From Tersicoccus mangrovi (GTDB taxonomy: Bacteria > Actinomycetota > Actinomycetes > Actinomycetales > Micrococcaceae), in NCBI RefSeq assembly GCF_036881825.1, contig NZ_JBAJMW010000005.1, forward strand, positions 1-64,000: DNA of 64,000 nucleotides, written 5' to 3'. The translations under genes were made by a program, and so were the position numbers. A model generated the notes under the pieces. It did not search any database. It was not told the DNA's origin and saw nothing but the letters and a program-made list of their open reading frames with translations. Shown here piece by piece: positions 17,690-27,548 of the stretch. Numbering within the stretch: the first letter of the stretch is position 1; each line of letters starts with the position of its first letter.

Positions 17690-18340
17690 TCAGGTGGTGG
17701 CCGGCAGGTACCCGTTGCGGACGCTGCCGAGCAACCGGGTGAGCAGGTCCTGCCAGTCGGCGCGGGCGTCGGCGTCGAGTCGGCCGCCCGTCCGCTCGAC
17801 CCAGTGGCGGGCGATGACGATGACGCCGCTCATCAGGGACTCGACGAGCAGTTCGGCCTCGAGGGGGTCGGCGGTGGGGTGCCGGCGCAAGACCTCGGCG
17901 AGGAGCCGCTCGGTCACGCGGGAGAACGCGGCGTCGGTCAGCGGCGCCTTCCGGTCGTTCGCGTTGGCGGCTCCGCCGAGGATGCGCAGGATGGTGGCGA
18001 TCGCGGCCGGCAGGTCGGCGTCGTGCATCGCGGTGGCGATCTCGTCGAACATCGCGGAGCGGCTGCCGTCCCCCAGCGGGGTGCGGGCGATGCGGGCGAG
18101 GAAGTCGTCGACGACGACGGCGAGCGCGTCCTCGCACACGGTGAGGAACAGGTCGTCCAGCGACGGGAAGTGGTTGAAGACGGTGCGGCGGGACACGTCG
18201 GCGCGAGCGGCGAGCTCGTCGACGCCGAAGAACGGGCCGCCACGCTCGTCGATGAGGTCGCGGGCGGCCTCGAGGAGGGCGGTCCGTCGCTCCGCCTTCT
18301 GGGCGGCGCGACGGTCGAGGGTGGACCGGGTCACGCTCAC
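17690..18340 (-). CDS. TetR-family transcriptional regulator
   Basis: With the GTG at 18338-18340 the protein has 216 residues. The helix-turn-helix is at about 38-58 (VDELAARADVSRRTVFNHF), the canonical TetR N_HTH with FNHF at its end, followed by a variable helical ligand domain. The open frame runs 42 bases further upstream, but the predicted -10 (TAGTGT) and the operator lie in that stretch. The GTG is therefore the better start and would give a nearly leaderless mRNA. It probably represses itself and the adjacent MMPL transporter. Confidence 0.85.
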   Translation of the reverse strand: MSVTRSTLDRRAAQKAERRTALLEAARDLIDERGGPFFGVDELAARADVSRRTVFNHFPSLDDLFLTVCEDALAVVVDDFLARIARTPLGDGSRSAMFDEIATAMHDADLPAAIATILRILGGAANANDRKAPLTDAAFSRVTERLLAEVLRRHPTADPLEAELLVESLMSGVIVIARHWVERTGGRLDADARADWQDLLTRLLGSVRNGYLPATT

Positions 18341-18349
18341 TACACTAGG

Positions 18350-18371
18350 TGCAAGGTTGCACTCAATGCAA
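18350..18371 (-). promoter_or_regulatory. Probable autoregulatory operator and promoter of the TetR-MMPL unit
   Basis: Two overlapping inverted repeats share TGCAA half-sites: TTGCACTCAATGCAA (18357-18371) and TGCAAGGTTGCA (18350-18361). On the minus strand TTGCAT can serve as -35 and TAGTGT, 18 bases on, as -10, so a bound repressor would cover the promoter. Binding by the adjacent TetR protein is inference. Confidence 0.6.
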
Positions 18372-18392
18372 ATAGAGCGCATGCCGAGACGA

Positions 18393-18428
18393 CACTGCCC
18401 CGCACCCGGGACCGGGTGCGGGGCAGTG
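18393..18428 (-). terminator. Terminator hairpin after gatB
   Basis: A perfect 17-base stem (CACTGCCCCGCACCCGG / CCGGGTGCGGGGCAGTG) with a 2-base spacer starts about 17 bases after the gatB stop. No U-run follows. It separates gatCAB from the tetR promoter. Confidence 0.85.
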
Positions 18429-18445
18429 AGGCACTCACACCGGCG

Positions 18446-19944
18446 TCAGACGCCGAGCTTCTCCAGCACGATCTCGCGGACGCGGCCGGCGTCGGCCTGG
18501 CCGCGGGTGGCCTTCATGACGGGGCCGATCAGCGCGCCGACGGCCTGCACCTTGCCGCTCTTGATCTTCGCGACGACATCGGGCATCGACGCGATCGCCT
18601 CGTCGACGGCCGCACCGAGCGCACCGTCGTCGGACACGACGGCCAGGCCGCGGGACTCGACGATCTGGGCGGGCGTGCCCTCACCGTTCAGGGCGTGCTC
18701 GAGCACCTGGCGGCCGATCTTGTCGTTGATCCGCCCCTCGGTGATGAGCGCGTCGAGCTCGACGATCAGCGTCGGGGTGGCGCCGACCTCGGTGGGCTCG
18801 ACGTCGCGGGCCTTCGCGAGGCGGGAGATCTCCCCCATCCACCACTTGCGGGCGACCGCGGCGGAGGCGCCGACGGCGATGGTCTCCTCGATGACCTCGA
18901 GCACCCCGGCGTTGACGACGTCACGGAACTCGGCGTCGCTGTAGCCCCAGTCGGCCTTCAGGCGCTTGCGGCGCTCGGCCGGCGGCTCGGGCAGGGAGGC
19001 GCGCAGCTCCTCGATCCACTCGCGGCTCGTGACCACGGGGACGAGGTCCGGCTCCGGGAAGTACCGGTAGTCGTCGGCGTCGGACTTGGGCCGCCCGGAC
19101 GTCGTGGACCGGGTGTCCTCGTGCCAGTGCCGGGTCTCCTGCACGACCTTCTGCCCGGCGTTCAGCACGCCCGCGTGGCGGGAGATCTCGTGCCGGACGG
19201 CGTGCTCGACGGCGCGCAGCGAGTTGACGTTCTTCGTCTCCGAGCGTGTGCCGAACACGGTGGCGCCCTTGGGCATGAGCGAGACGTTGGCGTCGCAGCG
19301 GACGTTGCCGCGCTCCATCCGCGCGTCGGAGATGCCGAGGCCCTTGACGATCTCGCGGACCGCGGCCACGTAGGCGCGGGCGAGCTCGGGGGCGCGGGAG
19401 CCGGCGCCGACGATCGGCTTGGTGACGATCTCGATCAGCGGCACGCCGGCCCGGTTGTAGTCGACCAGGGAGTAGTCGGCGCCCTGGATGCGGCCGGCCG
19501 CGCCACCGAGGTGCGTCAGCTTGCCGGCGTCCTCCTCCATGTGTGCCCGCTCGATCTCGACGCGGAACACCTCGCCGTCCTCGAGCTCGACGTCCAGGTA
19601 CCCGTCATGGGCGATCGGCTCGTCGTACTGGGAGGTCTGGAAATTCTTCGGCGTGTCCGGGTAGAAGTAGTTCTTCCGGGCGAAGCGGCACGACGGCGCG
19701 ATCGAGCAGTTCAGCGCGAGGCCGAGCTTGATCGCGGACTCCACGGCGATCTTGTTGACCACCGGCAGCACGCCGGGCAGGCCGAGGTCGACCGGCGAGA
19801 CGTTGGTGTTCGGCGTGTCCCCGAAGGCGTTGGGGGCGGCGGAGAACATCTTCGTCTTCGTGTTCAGCTCGACGTGCACCTCGAACCCGAGGACCGGGTC
19901 GTAGGTCGCCAGCGCCTCGTCGAACGGAACCAGGGTCTCGGTGC

Positions 19945-19948
<4 letters not shown>
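18446..19948 (-). CDS. gatB: Asp-tRNA(Asn)/Glu-tRNA(Gln) amidotransferase subunit B
   Basis: The 500-residue GatB binds the misacylated tRNA and activates its side chain with ATP. Its family signatures are visible: YDPVLGFEVHVELNTKTKMF at 16-35, LGLPGVLPVVN near 78, the zinc/tRNA-cradle region, RMERGNVRCDANVSL, and the C-terminal YqeY-like helical domain ending MKATRGQADAGRVREIVLEK. The start is GTG and overlaps the gatA stop by four bases. It is the last gene of gatC-gatA-gatB and is followed by a strong hairpin. The organism therefore makes Gln-tRNA and/or Asn-tRNA by transamidation. Confidence 0.96.
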
Positions 19949-21488
<1,540 letters not shown>

Positions 21489-21492
<4 letters not shown>

Positions 21493-21788
21493 TGCTCCTC
21501 GTCCAGGATGGCCGGGACCTTGAAGCGACCGTCCTCCTCGTCGGGGGCGCCGGAGAGCGCCTGCTCCTGGGTCAGGGTCTGCCCCACCACGTCCTCGCGG
21601 AACACGTTGGACAGCGGGAGCGGGTGGCTGGTGGCGGGAACGTCGTCGCCGGCCACCTGCGAGATGGAGGCGATCGAGTCGACGATCACCGCCAGCTCGC
21701 CGGTCATGGTCTCCAGCTCCGTCTCGGACATCTCGATGTGCGCGAGTCGCGCCAGGTGGGCGACGTCGTCACGACTGATCTGAGCCAC
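21489..21788 (-). CDS. gatC: Asp-tRNA(Asn)/Glu-tRNA(Gln) amidotransferase subunit C
   Basis: GatC is a small stabilising belt around GatA and GatB. The 99-residue protein shows ISRDDVAHLARLAHIEMSE at the start and the acidic C-terminal strand GRFKVPAILDEEQ. I place the start at the GTG 21786-21788, because AGGAGG lies 6 bases before it. The upstream ATG at 21800 would itself contain that ribosome-binding site. It is the first gene of gatCAB. Confidence 0.93.
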
Positions 21789-21938
21789 AGTCCTCCTCAT
21801 GGGACACGGGTGGGTTTTCCGCAGTCCATCCTACGGCGGCCCGCTGATGCCCGTCGCAGCCGGCGGTGGGAAGATGGCCCTCGGACCCGCCGACCCGTGG
21901 GCCCCTCCACGCCCGCGCTCCAGATCCGAGTTCCGCCC

Positions 21939-22835
21939 ATGCCGCCGCTGCCCGTCCTCTTCTCCTCCTGGACCGTCGACCCGGTCGCCCTGATCCTGGT
22001 CGTCCTGGCCGCGGTCGGGTACGGGCTCGGGCTGCGGGGCGTCCACCGCGCGGGCGGCCGCTGGCCCCTCTGGCGCACGCTGGCGTTCGTCGTCCTCGGC
22101 CTCGGCTCCTTCGTCGTGCTCAGCTGCGGCTTCGTCGGCGTCTACGGCCCGACGCTGCGCTGGGCCTTCGCGGTCAAGCTCAGCCTCTACCTGTTCCTCG
22201 TGCCGATCCTCGTGAGCATCGGCCGGCCCCTCACGCTGGCCCGCGCGGCCCTCGGGCCCACCGGACGCGGACGACTCGAGCGCTGGGCCACGAGCAGGCC
22301 GATGCGCCTCGTCAGCAACCCGATCCTCGCGCCGCTCATCGGGTTCGTGCTGTTCATGTCCTTCGTGACGCCGTGGTCGTACACGATGCGCACGTCCCCG
22401 GCGATCGGCGCCGTGCTCACGGTGCTGGTACCCGTCGTCGGGCTGCTGATGATCCTGCCGAACACCGAGGAGGCCTTCTTCGCCCGCGTCGGCGGCCTGC
22501 TCATGCTCGAGTTCGTGTTCGTCTTCGCCGAACTGCTGCTCGACGCGATCCCCGGCGTCGTCGTGCGGTTGAGCGGCCAGGTCCTCGACCAGCACCTGAG
22601 CACCGGGGCGCCCCTGCCGTGGTTCCCGAATCCGCTGCGGGACCAGCAGATCGCCGGCGACAGCCTGTGGTTCATCGCCGAGATCATCGACCTGCCGCTG
22701 ATCATCCTCATGTTCGTCCGCTTCTCCCGCACGGACGCGACGGAGGCGCGGTCCTGGGACGAGTTGTCCGACGACGAGTTCGCCGAGCTCTCGCAGGCGC
22801 ACCTCGATCAGCGGTTCGCGCCGCCGGAGCGCTGA
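21939..22835 (+). CDS. CtaG-like cytochrome c oxidase assembly membrane protein
   Basis: The 298-residue product has about seven TM spans, starting LILVVLAAVGYGLGLRGV. The pattern of SCGFVGVYGPTLRWAFAVKL, the SFVTPWSYTMR loop and IAGDSLWFIAEIIDLPLIIL fits the caa3-oxidase assembly factor family CtaG (PF09678). Such proteins are thought to help copper insertion or assembly of the oxidase in the membrane. Some His residues usual in the family are not obvious, so function is uncertain. The ATG at 21939 is chosen because the conserved part begins immediately. It is divergent from gatC. Confidence 0.75.
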   Translation: MPPLPVLFSSWTVDPVALILVVLAAVGYGLGLRGVHRAGGRWPLWRTLAFVVLGLGSFVVLSCGFVGVYGPTLRWAFAVKLSLYLFLVPILVSIGRPLTLARAALGPTGRGRLERWATSRPMRLVSNPILAPLIGFVLFMSFVTPWSYTMRTSPAIGAVLTVLVPVVGLLMILPNTEEAFFARVGGLLMLEFVFVFAELLLDAIPGVVVRLSGQVLDQHLSTGAPLPWFPNPLRDQQIAGDSLWFIAEIIDLPLIILMFVRFSRTDATEARSWDELSDDEFAELSQAHLDQRFAPPER

Positions 22836-22864
22836 CGCCGGCCACGGGCGGGTGGGGCACCGAG

Positions 22865-23485
22865 TCAGTCGCGGGCGTCGTCCGACGGCCCCGTCCGCTC
22901 GCCGTCCTCCCGGGGCGTATGCAGGCGCTTCTCCATCCGCTGCAACCCGAGAATCGCCGCCACCACCAGGCCGCCGACGAGGGTCCCGCGCAGCACCAGC
23001 AGCAGCACGTCGGACGCATCAGTCAGACTTCGTGCCGGCGAGAGCCAGTTGCCGAGCAGCGTCATCAGCAGCATCGCTCCCAGGCAGATCACGGCAGTGA
23101 CGGCGGTGGGGATACCCTCGCGACGGCCCGCACGGCGAAGGCGGATGTCCTGACGCACAGCCCGCAGGAGTGGAGCCAGGAGGAACGCGGCCCAGACCAT
23201 CAGCGCGAAGAGGAGAGCGAGGGCGGCCCTGAGCCGGAACCCGATGACGAACACCGCCACGAGCAACGGGACCACCACGATGCCGGCGACGAGCGTCAGC
23301 GACAGCCGCCGATCGATCCGCGTCTGACCGGCGAACAGGTCGTCGATGACGCCGCGGACGCCACCGCGAGGCGACGGCGGCCGTCGGAAGCTGCCGTCCG
23401 GTTGGAGGACAGGGTCATCCCCGTCGTCCGGGCCGTCGCCGTCCGCGCTCGCCCGGTCGCGCCTGTCTCCGTCGTCCCGCCCCAT
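22865..23485 (-). CDS. Unrecognised membrane protein with four predicted TM spans
   Basis: From the ATG at 23485 the product has 206 residues. An acidic, low-complexity N-terminus of about 45 residues is followed by TM spans near 62-80, 84-104, 125-145 and 152-180. A basic loop lies between spans 2 and 3 (RQDIRLRRAGRREG). The C-terminal tail is charged. I do not recognise a family. It is convergent with the CtaG-like gene. Confidence 0.6.
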   Translation of the reverse strand: MGRDDGDRRDRASADGDGPDDGDDPVLQPDGSFRRPPSPRGGVRGVIDDLFAGQTRIDRRLSLTLVAGIVVVPLLVAVFVIGFRLRAALALLFALMVWAAFLLAPLLRAVRQDIRLRRAGRREGIPTAVTAVICLGAMLLMTLLGNWLSPARSLTDASDVLLLVLRGTLVGGLVVAAILGLQRMEKRLHTPREDGERTGPSDDARD

Positions 23486-23642
23486 CGCGCACTCCCCCGT
23501 CAGCGGCCCCCGGCGACATCCAGTCACCCGTCGCGGTCACTGACCAGATGGCTCGAGCTCCTGACCAGCGGCGATGCGATGGGAGTGCACTCTCGTCGCC
23601 CGGCGGCATGTCCCGACCCGGTACGGACGGCCAGTTCTTCCG

Positions 23643-23707
23643 CGATTGCCTCGGTGCTCGTTGAATGCCGCGAAGAACGGGGCAATCAACGAGCAATGTG
23701 GCAATCG
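23643..23707. repeat. Palindromic repeat family 2, copy 2
   Basis: Two nested perfect arm pairs, CGATTGCC/GGCAATCG (8 bases, outer) and GCTCGTTGA/TCAACGAGC (9 bases, inner), are separated by 5 bases on each side, so the element is strictly symmetric around a 21-base centre. It lies in the gap between the membrane-protein gene and the DUF2945 gene and is related to 14531-14617. Confidence 0.75.
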
Positions 23708-23733
23708 GCAAGTACTGAAGTGCGCGGTGCCCG

Positions 23734-23946
23734 TCAGGCCTTGTCGAGCGACTCCGGCTTGTGGACGGCGTCCTTCCCGGACTTCTCGCTCTCCACCAGG
23801 TACTGCGGATCGTCCTTGTCGGCGCGCACCGTGCGGCCGGCCGCCTCGGTGTCCTCGGTGATCTTCTTCTTCACCGTGCCCTCGACCGTCTGACCGTGGC
23901 TCTGCCACTCGACCTTCTCGCCCTTGCGCAGGTTCTTCTCGCTCAT
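23734..23946 (-). CDS. DUF2945 (HVA1/Tudor-like) small protein
   Basis: This 70-residue protein reads KGEKVEWQSHGQTVEGTVKK, ADKDDPQYLVESEKSGKDAV and HKPESLDKA, which is the full DUF2945/hypervirulence-associated domain with its closing HKPESL motif. The fold is a small SH3/Tudor-like barrel. Homologues are widespread stress-type cytosolic proteins of unknown partner. The gene stands alone; TAGGGT shortly before the ATG could be its -10 element. Confidence 0.88.
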   Translation of the reverse strand: MSEKNLRKGEKVEWQSHGQTVEGTVKKKITEDTEAAGRTVRADKDDPQYLVESEKSGKDAVHKPESLDKA

Positions 23947-24085
23947 GACGCCACCCTAGTAGGTAGCTGTCTCGAATATCGAGAGGTTGCGGAGGCGATG
24001 GGCCCCTTCTCAGCGCCAGCGTCCGGCACGAGAATGACGAGGAGATTCGTCGATCGCGGAATCGGCTCGAGAACGGAGTGACGTC

Positions 24086-24709
24086 ATGAAGGTTCTCGTC
24101 GTCGGAGCGGCCGGGAAGACGGGCCGGCCCACTGTTGCGCGAGCCCGGGAGGCCGGCCACGAGGTGACCGCGTTCGTCCATCGGCAGCCGGAGTCCTCTC
24201 CTGATGGAGCACGCCTGGTCGTGGGGGACGCACAGGACCGGGACGCCGTCGACGCGGCGGTGCAGGGTCAGGACGCGGTGATCGACACCGTCGGCTCGGC
24301 CGTCCCCTGGCGACGCACCACGCTCGAGACCGAGACGGCCGTCGCCATCATGGGGGCGATGGAGCGGCACGGCGTCCGACGACTCATCGTCACCTCGTCC
24401 GTCGGCGTGGATGACAGCATGGCCGCCGTCGCGCCCGTCCTGCGCGTGTTCCTGCCGACGTTCCTGCGCGGCGCCATGCGGGACAAGGCCGCGATGGAGG
24501 CGGCGGTGCGGCGTAGTGGCGTGGACTGGATCATCGCCCGGCCGGCCCTGCTGACCAACGGCCGCGCCACCGGGGACATCCGGGTCCACCCGGAGGGCTC
24601 GCAGAACCGCACCCGTTCGCTCACCCGCAGCGATCTGGCCGACTTCCTCGTCGCCGAGCTCACGCGGGACGAGCACCTGCGCACCGCCGTCACCGTCGCC
24701 AACGGCTGA
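24086..24709 (+). CDS. Atypical SDR / NAD(P)-binding protein
   Basis: The 207-residue protein starts with the Rossmann motif KVLVVGAAGKTGRPTVARA and has VVGDAQDRDAVDAAVQGQDA, IVTSSVGVDD and a RPALLTNG stretch near residue 152. This is the layout of SDR_a5/NmrA-like NAD(P)-binding proteins, which lack the classical YxxxK pair and serve as reductases or redox sensors. A GGAG lies about 10 bases before the ATG. The specific role is unknown. A hairpin follows the stop. Confidence 0.82.
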   Translation: MKVLVVGAAGKTGRPTVARAREAGHEVTAFVHRQPESSPDGARLVVGDAQDRDAVDAAVQGQDAVIDTVGSAVPWRRTTLETETAVAIMGAMERHGVRRLIVTSSVGVDDSMAAVAPVLRVFLPTFLRGAMRDKAAMEAAVRRSGVDWIIARPALLTNGRATGDIRVHPEGSQNRTRSLTRSDLADFLVAELTRDEHLRTAVTVANG

Positions 24710-24711
24710 TA

Positions 24712-24750
24712 CGGGAGTACCCGTCCCGCAGGGGGGGACAGGTACTCCCG
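24712..24750 (+). terminator. Hairpin after the NAD(P)-binding protein gene
   Basis: CGGGAGTACC (24712-24721) pairs perfectly with GGTACTCCCG (24741-24750). Inside, GTCCC can pair with GGGAC, leaving a short G-rich loop. It starts 2 bases past the stop codon; there is no T-run. Confidence 0.7.
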
Positions 24751-24857
24751 GTGAGGCGGTGACGGTCCCACCACTCACGGCAGGAACGCCCCCCCCTGCA
24801 ACGCGAGGCCGACGACCGGGTCGCCGCGCCGAACCCGGCGCGCCCGCTGTCCGCGCG

Positions 24858-25547
24858 TCAGCGCGGGGCGCCGAGCGCCGTGCGGTAGCGCGTCGGGCTC
24901 GTGCCCACGAGCGAGCCGAACCGGGCACGCAGATTCGCGGCGGAGCCGAAGCCGGATGCGTCCGCGACGCGGTCGACCGACCAGTCGGTGGTCTCGAGCA
25001 GGCGGTGCGCGCGACGGACCCGGGCGCGGGTGAGCCAGCCGCTCGGGGTCGTCCCGAGTTCATCGGCGAATCGGCGGTTGAGGGTGCGGGTGCTGACGGC
25101 GGCGGCGCGGGCGATGTCCGTCACCGTCACGGGCCCGGCCGCGTGATCCCCGATCCACGCCAGGGTCGCGGCCAGTCCGGCGGAGCCGAGCTCATCGTCC
25201 CGGATGTACTGCGCCTGGTCGGCGTCTCGGGTGAGGGGGACGACGGCGCCGCGGGCCGCCGCGGCCGCAACGGCCCGCCAGCGCGTCGTCGCCCGGAGAC
25301 CGTCGAGCAGTCCGGTCACGGCGAGGTCGAGTGCCCCGACGCAGATCGACGCGATCCGCGCGCCGCGCTGCGCCGCGTCGTACAGGGCCCGGACGGCCCC
25401 CGGATCGAGGGGAAGGCTCGGGTCCGCCCGCCCGGGGACGATGACGGTGTCCGCCTCGACGAGCCGGCCGAGGCGGTGCGGCACGGACAGCGTGGTCGGC
25501 CCGGCCGTGGCCGTACGACGATGGTTCCGTAGCGTGAGACATCTCAC
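24858..25547 (-). pseudogene. Eroded GlxA-type AraC regulator (DJ-1 domain plus AraC HTH)
   Basis: The C-terminal AraC DNA-binding domain is intact (VTVTDIARAAAVSTRTLNRRF, then WSVDRVADASGFGSAANLRARF). The DJ-1/PfpI-like domain before it is damaged in two places. About 50 residues at its N-terminus are missing, and another block of roughly 50 residues between ATTRWRA and VAAAAARGAVVPL is gone, joined in frame. Intact relatives have over 300 residues; this one has 229. It may still bind DNA but cannot form a normal sensor domain. It is divergent from the MBL-fold gene, where a regulator and its target would be expected. Confidence 0.65.
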
Positions 25548-25622
25548 GTCCGGATGGGGGTATGCGCCGTGTCACGCCGGCGTCCGCACGACCCTCACCG
25601 ATACGGAAGCGAAAGGAACCCC

Positions 25623-26285
25623 ATGACCACGTCCGACACCGCCCTCCTCGCCACCCCCGTCGACGGCCTCATGGCCACTCCGACCGCCCGCCTGCCCTAC
25701 CAGGCCGACGTCGGCGTGCGCTCCTTCCTGCTCGAACGAGCCCACGACCTCGTCATCGTGTACAACTCTCCGGGCATCACGACGGCCGCGACGGCGATCC
25801 GCACGCTCGGGCAACCGAGTCGGCTGCTGATCAACCACGGCCACGAGGCCATGTACGGCCCGTCCGGCCTCGAGGTGCCCGTGTTCGTCCACGAGCGCGA
25901 CCGGGCAGAGACCGCCCGGGCCCTGCCGGTGGCCGGCGTCTTCGACCGGCGACAGCTGATCGAGGACGACCTCGAGGTGATCCCCACCCCCGGTCACACC
26001 CCGGGCACCACGTGCTACCTCTGGACCCACGATGGCCGGCGGATACTCTTCACCGGCGACTTCGTCTGGATCGAGCACGGCGAGTGGAAGGCCGTGGTTC
26101 TCGACCGCGGGTTGCGCGCGGACTACCTCGCCAGTCTCGCGCTGATCCGTGAACTCGACGTCGATGTGCTGGTGCCGTGGGGCACCTCGGACGACGGTCC
26201 CGCGCTGGCAGTCACGACCCGGGAGGATTTCCGGTCCCGGATCAACCGGATCATCGGCCGGGTGCGGGCCGGGGGCGACCGGTGA
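25623..26285 (+). CDS. MBL-fold metallo-hydrolase-like protein
   Basis: The ATG at 25623 (GAAAGG upstream) gives 220 residues. The motifs IPTPGHTPGTTCYLW and ILFTGDFVWIEHG are the third and fourth metal-site regions of the metallo-beta-lactamase fold. In place of the usual HxHxDH there is LINHGHEAMYG, so the metal site is incomplete and catalysis is uncertain. It is divergent from the eroded AraC-type regulator, which may once have controlled it. Its last 35 bases overlap the 3' end of the glutamine amidotransferase gene on the other strand. Confidence 0.75.
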   Translation: MTTSDTALLATPVDGLMATPTARLPYQADVGVRSFLLERAHDLVIVYNSPGITTAATAIRTLGQPSRLLINHGHEAMYGPSGLEVPVFVHERDRAETARALPVAGVFDRRQLIEDDLEVIPTPGHTPGTTCYLWTHDGRRILFTGDFVWIEHGEWKAVVLDRGLRADYLASLALIRELDVDVLVPWGTSDDGPALAVTTREDFRSRINRIIGRVRAGGDR

Positions 26286-27051
26286 CGGTCCCTCCGGGCG
26301 GCGTATCAGCTGTCGCGGCCTCCTGACGGGCGTTCGCGCACCGGCGCGCGAACGACGCGAAGACCGGCGAGAACCGGGCGGCGATCGCCGGGTGCTCCTC
26401 GGCGAACGCGGTGTGCAGGGCAGCGGCAGCGACGTCGGCGTCCTCACCCGGGCCGGCAAGGTCGGCCCGCATCTCCGGCTCCTCCAGCCAGCGGTCGAGC
26501 ATCGCCGGGGTCAGCTCGGGGTGGAACTGCAGTCCGAGGGCGGACCCGACGGCGAGCGCCTGCACCGGGCACCCCGCCGAGGCGCCGAGGACGACGGCGC
26601 CGTCGGGCGCGTCGACGTTGTCGCCGTGCCAGTGCAGCACGCGGACCTCCCCCGCCGGTAGACCGAGCTCCGGCCGCGACGCAGCGTCGGTGAAGCGCAC
26701 CGACGCGAGCCCCACCTCGTGCGTGGCGCCGGCATGCAGGTCCGCGCCGAGGGCCGTCGCGATGATCTGGTGGCCGAGGCACACGCCGAGCACGGGCAGC
26801 CCACCGTCGACGGCCGCCCGGACGAGGTCGGCCTCGCGTACCAGCCCGGGATGAGCGTCGTGGTCGGTGGCGCCCATCGGGCCGCCCATGAGCACGACGC
26901 CGGCGAGCTCGGCGACGCCGGGAAGGTCGTCCTCGGGCCGGTCGATCAGGTTGCGGACCACCAGCGCCAGACCGGCGGCCTCGACGGCGTCGCCGATCAG
27001 GCCGGGGCCCTCCCAGGCGTTGTGCACCAGGACCAGGACGGGGGCAGTCAT
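26251..27051 (-). CDS. Class I glutamine amidotransferase domain protein
   Basis: The 266-residue protein has the type 1 GATase triad: Cys91 in LPVLGVCLGHQ, His177 and Glu179 in LGLQFHPEL. VVLMGGPMGATD near 52-62 is the oxyanion region. It resembles stand-alone GMP-synthase-like GATases used in side pathways such as glutamyl-amide cleavage. The C-terminal 45 residues are variable. Its start overlaps the DUF2087 stop by four bases, so it is cotranslated with that gene. Confidence 0.85.
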   Translation of the reverse strand: MTAPVLVLVHNAWEGPGLIGDAVEAAGLALVVRNLIDRPEDDLPGVAELAGVVLMGGPMGATDHDAHPGLVREADLVRAAVDGGLPVLGVCLGHQIIATALGADLHAGATHEVGLASVRFTDAASRPELGLPAGEVRVLHWHGDNVDAPDGAVVLGASAGCPVQALAVGSALGLQFHPELTPAMLDRWLEEPEMRADLAGPGEDADVAAAALHTAFAEEHPAIAARFSPVFASFARRCANARQEAATADTPPGGTVTGRPRPAPGR

Positions 27052-27539
27052 GCGCTGCGCCAGTAGAGGCTGCCGTCGGTCTCGCGGGTGAGGAACCCGA
27101 AGTCGACGAGGGCGCGACGCAGCGACGGCACGTCGCGGGTGACGGTGGCGAGCAGCCGGTTGACCTCGCCCTCGGTCAGGACGTCCTCCGCCCCGAACAG
27201 GCGCACGGCGAGGTGACCGAGCAGTTCGTCGCGGTCCTCCGTCCGCCGCGGGACGGTGGTGATGCGCCCCTCGTGGAAGAACCGGTCGACGCCGGTCGGC
27301 TGCGGTGTGGCGGCCGCCGCGAGGGCGGCGGCGAACACGGAGCCGTCGACGGCGGTCGCGCCGTCGGAACCCGTCGAGAGCAGCCCGGCGCCGGTCAACT
27401 TGCGGGTCTCCCGCTCGTCGAGCCGGTCCACCCCGTGCACCACGGCGAGTCCGTACGCGAGGCGCAGTTTGTCATTGGCCAGGGCGGCGAATACCCGTTG
27501 CCACGGCACAGGTGTCGCCTTGTCGTCGGACATGGTCAT
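27048..27539 (-). CDS. DUF2087 domain protein
   Basis: The 163-residue product has an N-terminal winged-helix-like half (WQRVFAALANDKLRLAYGLAV) and a C-terminal DUF2087 half: LTEGEVNRLLATVTRDVPSL, RRALVDFGFLTRETDG and SLYWR are the signature. DUF2087 occurs in small putative transcription regulators. Two candidate ATGs (27539 and 27533) differ by two residues. It starts 9 bases after the stop of the 401-aa gene and overlaps the next gene, so the three form an operon. Confidence 0.82.
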   Translation of the reverse strand: MTMSDDKATPVPWQRVFAALANDKLRLAYGLAVVHGVDRLDERETRKLTGAGLLSTGSDGATAVDGSVFAAALAAAATPQPTGVDRFFHEGRITTVPRRTEDRDELLGHLAVRLFGAEDVLTEGEVNRLLATVTRDVPSLRRALVDFGFLTRETDGSLYWRSA

Positions 27540-27548
27540 GGCGCCATG

